A stretch of 7,935 nucleotides of DNA from Micromonosporaceae bacterium (GTDB lineage: Bacteria > Actinomycetota > Actinomycetes > Mycobacteriales > Micromonosporaceae), in contig JADGGF010000195.1 of NCBI GenBank assembly GCA_019690055.1, positions 1-7,935 of the forward strand, written 5' to 3'. The notes under the pieces are model-generated. The model was not told the origin of the DNA. It saw only the letters and a list, made by a program, of their open reading frames with translations, and did not search any database. The position numbers and the translations under genes were made by a program. Shown here piece after piece: positions 5,188 to 7,935 of the stretch. Each line of letters opens with the position of its first letter. Position 1 is the stretch's first letter.

Positions 5188-6368
5188 CAGGGACAGGGTC
5201 GGTGACGTCGACCGAGCGGAGGCCGGCGACACCACCGTCCATTCTGGATAGAAGTCGCGGTCTAGTGGAGCCGGCGTTGGAAGCGGCGCTGGCGCGGCTG
5301 GACCCGTGGTGCCGGCATGTCGCGACCTACCACCTGGGCTGGTGCGACGCCGACGGCCAGCCCACGCCGGGCCGGGGCGGCAAGATGGTGCGACCCGCGC
5401 TGGCCCTGCTGGCCGCCGAGGCGGTCGGCGCCCCGGTGACGGCGGCCCTGCCGGGCGCGGTGGCCGTGGAGTTGGTGCACAACTTCTCGCTGTTGCACGA
5501 CGACCTGATGGACCGGGACGTGGAGCGCCGCCACCGCCGGACGGTGTGGTCCATCTGGGGGCCGGCGACCGCGATCCTGGCGGGCGACGCCCTGCTCGCG
5601 CTCGCGCACGAGAGCCTGCTCGAGGCGCCGGCGGCCGGCGCGTCCCGGGCGGCGTGGCTGCTGGCCAGCGCGACCCGGGAGCTGACCCGCGGGCAGGTGT
5701 CGGACCTCGCGTTCGAGGCCCGCGACGACGTCGGACTCGACGAGTGCATCGAGATGGCGCGGGCGAAGACGGGGGCCCTGCTCGCGGCCAGCGCCGGGAT
5801 CGGTGCGGTTCTGGCCGACGCCCCGCAGTCCACTGTGGATGCGCTCATGACGTTCGGGCGTGAGGTCGGGCTCGCCTTCCAGCTCGTCGACGACGTGCTC
5901 GGCATCTGGGGCGACCCGGCGGTGACGGGCAAGCCGGTCCACTCCGACCTGCGTTCGCGGAAGAAGTCCCTGCCGGTGGCCTGGGCCGCCGCCCAGTCTG
6001 GCGCCGCGCCCCGGTCGGATGCCGCGCCCCGGTCGGATGCCGCCGCCGGCTCGGATGCCGCGCCTCGGTCGGATGCCGCCGTCGAACCGGACGCCGCCGG
6101 CCGGGACGCCGGCCGGGACAACGCCACCCCCGTGGACACGGCTGGGCAGCTGCACGCGTGGTTGTTCGGCCGGGACGAGCCGACGGACGAGATCGTGGCC
6201 GGTGTGGCCGACCTGCTCGACCGGGCCGGGGCCCGGGCCTGGGCGCTGCAGCAGGCCGAGGCGTGCCTGCGTCAGGCCGAGCAGGCGCTCACCCAGGTCG
6301 ACATCAAGCCGCAGGCCCGGGCCGAGCTCATCCAGCTCGCCCACTACGTGGTAGATCGATCGTCATGA
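5184..6368 (+). CDS. Trans-polyprenyl diphosphate synthase (FPP/GGPP synthase type)
   Basis: This enzyme extends allylic diphosphates with isopentenyl diphosphate in the E configuration. In this operon it most likely feeds FPP to HpnD. The 394-residue protein shows GKMVRP (66-71, IPP binding), the first Asp-rich motif DDLMD (106-110) within LVHNFSLLHDDLMDRD, KTG (195-197), and the second Asp-rich region QLVDDVLGIWGD (233-244). The third Asp of the second motif is Gly240, a form I recall as common in actinobacterial homologues and not a sign of inactivity. Phe101 lies five residues before the first motif, which lacks the two-residue insertion of typical bacterial FPP synthases. A GGPP-type product is therefore possible. 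Residues about 274-312 are a repetitive Asp/Ala insertion, which makes the protein longer than the usual length of about 350. The start ATG follows GAGGAG; the stop overlaps the shc start. Confidence 0.9.
   Translation: MTGTGSVTSTERRPATPPSILDRSRGLVEPALEAALARLDPWCRHVATYHLGWCDADGQPTPGRGGKMVRPALALLAAEAVGAPVTAALPGAVAVELVHNFSLLHDDLMDRDVERRHRRTVWSIWGPATAILAGDALLALAHESLLEAPAAGASRAAWLLASATRELTRGQVSDLAFEARDDVGLDECIEMARAKTGALLAASAGIGAVLADAPQSTVDALMTFGREVGLAFQLVDDVLGIWGDPAVTGKPVHSDLRSRKKSLPVAWAAAQSGAAPRSDAAPRSDAAAGSDAAPRSDAAVEPDAAGRDAGRDNATPVDTAGQLHAWLFGRDEPTDEIVAGVADLLDRAGARAWALQQAEACLRQAEQALTQVDIKPQARAELIQLAHYVVDRSS
6003..6119 (+). repeat. In-frame 18-bp minisatellite plus 12-bp doublet within the prenyl synthase
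   Basis: Five 18-nt units start at 6003, 6021, 6039, 6057 and 6075. The first two are identical (GCCGCGCCCCGGTCGGAT), the fourth differs by one base, and the third and fifth have diverged more. They encode AAPRSD, AAPRSD, AAAGSD, AAPRSD and AAVEPD. A perfect 12-nt doublet GCCGGCCGGGAC (6096-6107 and 6108-6119) follows, encoding AGRD twice. All periods keep the reading frame. The stretch falls after the conserved RKKSLPVAWA helix and before the C-terminal helices, so it is probably a disordered surface loop. Confidence 0.88.
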
Positions 6369-7935
6369 CAAGCACTCTGGAGGGGACCGAGGTCGCCGCG
6401 GCCCTGGCGCGCGCGGTCGAGCACCTGCGCGGCCGCCAGCACGAGGACGGCTGGTGGAAGGGCACGCTGGCCACCAACGTGACGATGGACGCCGAGGACC
6501 TGTTGCTGCGCGAGTTCCTCGGCATCCGAACCGAAGAGGAGACCGCGGCGGCGGCCCGCTGGATCCGGTCGCAGCAGCGCGCCGACGGGACGTGGGCCAC
6601 GTTCCCCGGCGGGCCGGCGGATCTGTCGACCACCGTCGAGGCGTGGGTCGCGCTGCGGCTGGCCGGCGACCCACCCGACGCGCCGCACATGCAGCGGGCC
6701 GCGCAGTTCATCCGCGAGCAGGGTGGACTGCCGGCCACGCGCGTCTTCACCCGCATCTGGCTGGCGCTCTTCGGTGCCTGGCCCTGGGACGACCTGCCCG
6801 AGCTGCCGCCCGAGATGATCTACCTGCCGTCCTGGTTCCCGCTGAACATCTACGACTGGGCGTGCTGGGCGCGCCAGACCGTGGTGCCGCTGACCATCGT
6901 GGGCAGCCTGCGGCCGGTGCGGCCGCTGCCCTTCGACCTGACGGAGCTCGCGGTCGACACCGTCCCGCCGCGGAGGAAGGCTCCACTGTGGACCTGGAGC
7001 GGCTTCTTCCAGCGGCTGGACCGGGTGCTGCACTGGTACGCCCGGCACCCGATCCGGCGCCTGCGGGAGGCGGCCCGGCGGCGCGCCGCGCAGTGGATCA
7101 TCGAGCGCCAGGAGGCGGACGGTTCCTGGGGCGGCATCCAGCCGCCGTGGGTGTACTCGCTCATGGCGTTGCATCTGCTCGGGTACGACTGGGATCACCC
7201 GGTGATGGCGAAGGGACTCGCCGGCTTGGAGGGCTTCCTCGTGCGCGAACAGCGGCCCGACGGGGTGCACCGGTGGCTGGAGGCGTGCCAGTCGCCGGTG
7301 TGGGACACCGCGCTGGCGGTGACCGCGCTGCTCGACGCCGGCGTGAGCCCTGACGACCCGGCGGTGCGGCGGGCGACGGACTGGCTGCTCGGTGAGGAGG
7401 TTCGGGTCCGCGGTGACTGGGCGGTGCGCCGACCCCGGCTCGCCCCGGGCGGGTGGGCCTTCGAGTTCGCCAACGACATCTACCCGGACACCGATGACAC
7501 CGCCGAGGTGGTGCTCGCCCTGCGCCGGGTCGCCGACCACCACCCTGACCCGGACGCCGTTCGCGCCGCGGTGGAGCGCGGGGTGACCTGGACGGTCGGC
7601 ATGCAGTCCCGCGATGGCGGGTGGGGGGCCTTCGACGCCGACAACACGCGGCGGCTCGCCACCAAGCTGCCGTTCTGTGACTTCGGCGAGGTCATCGATC
7701 CCCCGTCGGCCGACGTCACCGCGCACATCGTGGAGATGCTGGTGGCGCACGGGCTCGGCTCCAGCCGGGCGGCCCGCCGGGGCGTGGCCTGGCTGCTGCG
7801 CCACCAGGAGCCGGACGGGTCGTGGTTCGGCCGGTGGGGCGCCAATTACATCTACGGCACGGGCGCGGTGGTGCCCGCCCTGGTCGCCGCCGGCCTGCGC
7901 CGCCCCCCCCCGCCCCACCGCCGCCCGTTCCCGGG
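6365..7935 (+). CDS. shc: Squalene-hopene cyclase, 3'-truncated by window end
   Basis: The cyclase protonates squalene and folds it into the pentacyclic hopene and diplopterol at the membrane. The window holds 523 codons of an expected 630-650. The catalytic DxDD acid motif is Asp375-Thr-Asp377-Asp378, beside YP and TAEVVLA. Counterparts of known active-site residues of the Alicyclobacillus enzyme are present: Glu44, Trp168, Trp313, Phe366, Phe423 (in GAFDADN, where some enzymes have Tyr) and His454 in DVTAHIVE. QW-type repeats are visible near 245-255, 412-420 and 481-487. The ATG at 6365 overlaps the previous stop (ATGA) and has no good ribosome binding site, so coupling is likely. After AVVPALVAAGL (501-511) the last dozen residues are Pro/Arg-rich and unlike the family, next to a C9 run at 7903-7911, possibly a sequence-quality problem. 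The C-terminal aromatic residues lie outside the window. Confidence 0.95.
   Translation, partial: MTSTLEGTEVAAALARAVEHLRGRQHEDGWWKGTLATNVTMDAEDLLLREFLGIRTEEETAAAARWIRSQQRADGTWATFPGGPADLSTTVEAWVALRLAGDPPDAPHMQRAAQFIREQGGLPATRVFTRIWLALFGAWPWDDLPELPPEMIYLPSWFPLNIYDWACWARQTVVPLTIVGSLRPVRPLPFDLTELAVDTVPPRRKAPLWTWSGFFQRLDRVLHWYARHPIRRLREAARRRAAQWIIERQEADGSWGGIQPPWVYSLMALHLLGYDWDHPVMAKGLAGLEGFLVREQRPDGVHRWLEACQSPVWDTALAVTALLDAGVSPDDPAVRRATDWLLGEEVRVRGDWAVRRPRLAPGGWAFEFANDIYPDTDDTAEVVLALRRVADHHPDPDAVRAAVERGVTWTVGMQSRDGGWGAFDADNTRRLATKLPFCDFGEVIDPPSADVTAHIVEMLVAHGLGSSRAARRGVAWLLRHQEPDGSWFGRWGANYIYGTGAVVPALVAAGLRRPPPPHRRPFP

Noticed and set aside
3664..5235. Long open frame (523 codons) on the - strand opposite hpnE
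   Set aside because: The translation is low-complexity Arg/Gly/Pro-rich with no family resemblance, and the + strand has clear HpnE motifs. Long antisense frames are expected in DNA with G/C at most third positions.
5898..5915. Second Asp-rich motif of the prenyl synthase lacking its third Asp (DDVLG)
   Set aside because: It was considered as a sign of inactivation, but the DDxLGIWGD form is familiar from active-type actinobacterial prenyl synthases.
7859..7864. Gly499-500 region of the cyclase (YGTGAVV) read as loss of a conserved Trp
   Set aside because: Some cyclases have YGTW here, but the Alicyclobacillus-type sequence, as I recall it, also has YGTGAVV, so this is normal variation.
6344..7918. 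Long open frame (524 codons) on the - strand opposite the cyclase
   Set aside because: It is antisense to unmistakable cyclase motifs and shows no recognisable domain; it is a GC-bias shadow.

Overview
The window is very GC-rich, with strong G/C preference at third codon positions, GTG as well as ATG starts, and tightly packed genes. This points to a high-GC actinomycete. The gene order and protein style would suit Micromonosporaceae or a relative, but that placement is an impression, not a measurement. The central content is most of a hopanoid (bacterial triterpenoid) biosynthesis operon.

Layout. Positions 1-540 hold the C-terminal part of a short-chain dehydrogenase/reductase on the + strand, cut by the window start. 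It converges with, and overlaps by 37 bp, a PucR/CdaR-type transcriptional regulator on the - strand (504-1739). A 135-bp divergent intergenic region (1740-1874) with two inverted repeats separates the regulator from a + strand operon: hpnC (1875-2813), hpnD (2810-3670), hpnE (3667-5187), a trans-polyprenyl diphosphate synthase (5184-6368) and a squalene-hopene cyclase (6365 to the window end, C-terminus missing). Each of the four junctions inside the operon is a 4-nt start/stop overlap (GTGA once, ATGA three times), so the five genes are almost certainly co-transcribed and translationally coupled.

How the genes work together. The polyprenyl synthase would supply farnesyl diphosphate or a close prenyl diphosphate. 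HpnD joins two FPP into presqualene diphosphate, HpnC converts that to hydroxysqualene, and the FAD enzyme HpnE reduces it to squalene. The cyclase then folds squalene into hopene/diplopterol. All key Asp-rich motifs and the cyclase DxDD acid motif are intact. The divergent regulator is the natural candidate for controlling the operon, though nothing in the sequence proves this.

The pathway is known. The less ordinary signals are: two unrelated in-frame minisatellites, both coding Asp-Ala-rich insertions, in hpnE and the prenyl synthase; two strong hairpins plus a G7 tract in the last codons of hpnE, just before the prenyl synthase ribosome binding site; the same inverted repeat GGCGA-N3-TCGCC at that site and in the divergent promoter; and a C-rich, poorly family-like end to the cyclase reading frame at the window edge. 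No tRNA, rRNA, CRISPR array, insertion sequence or intrinsic terminator was seen.
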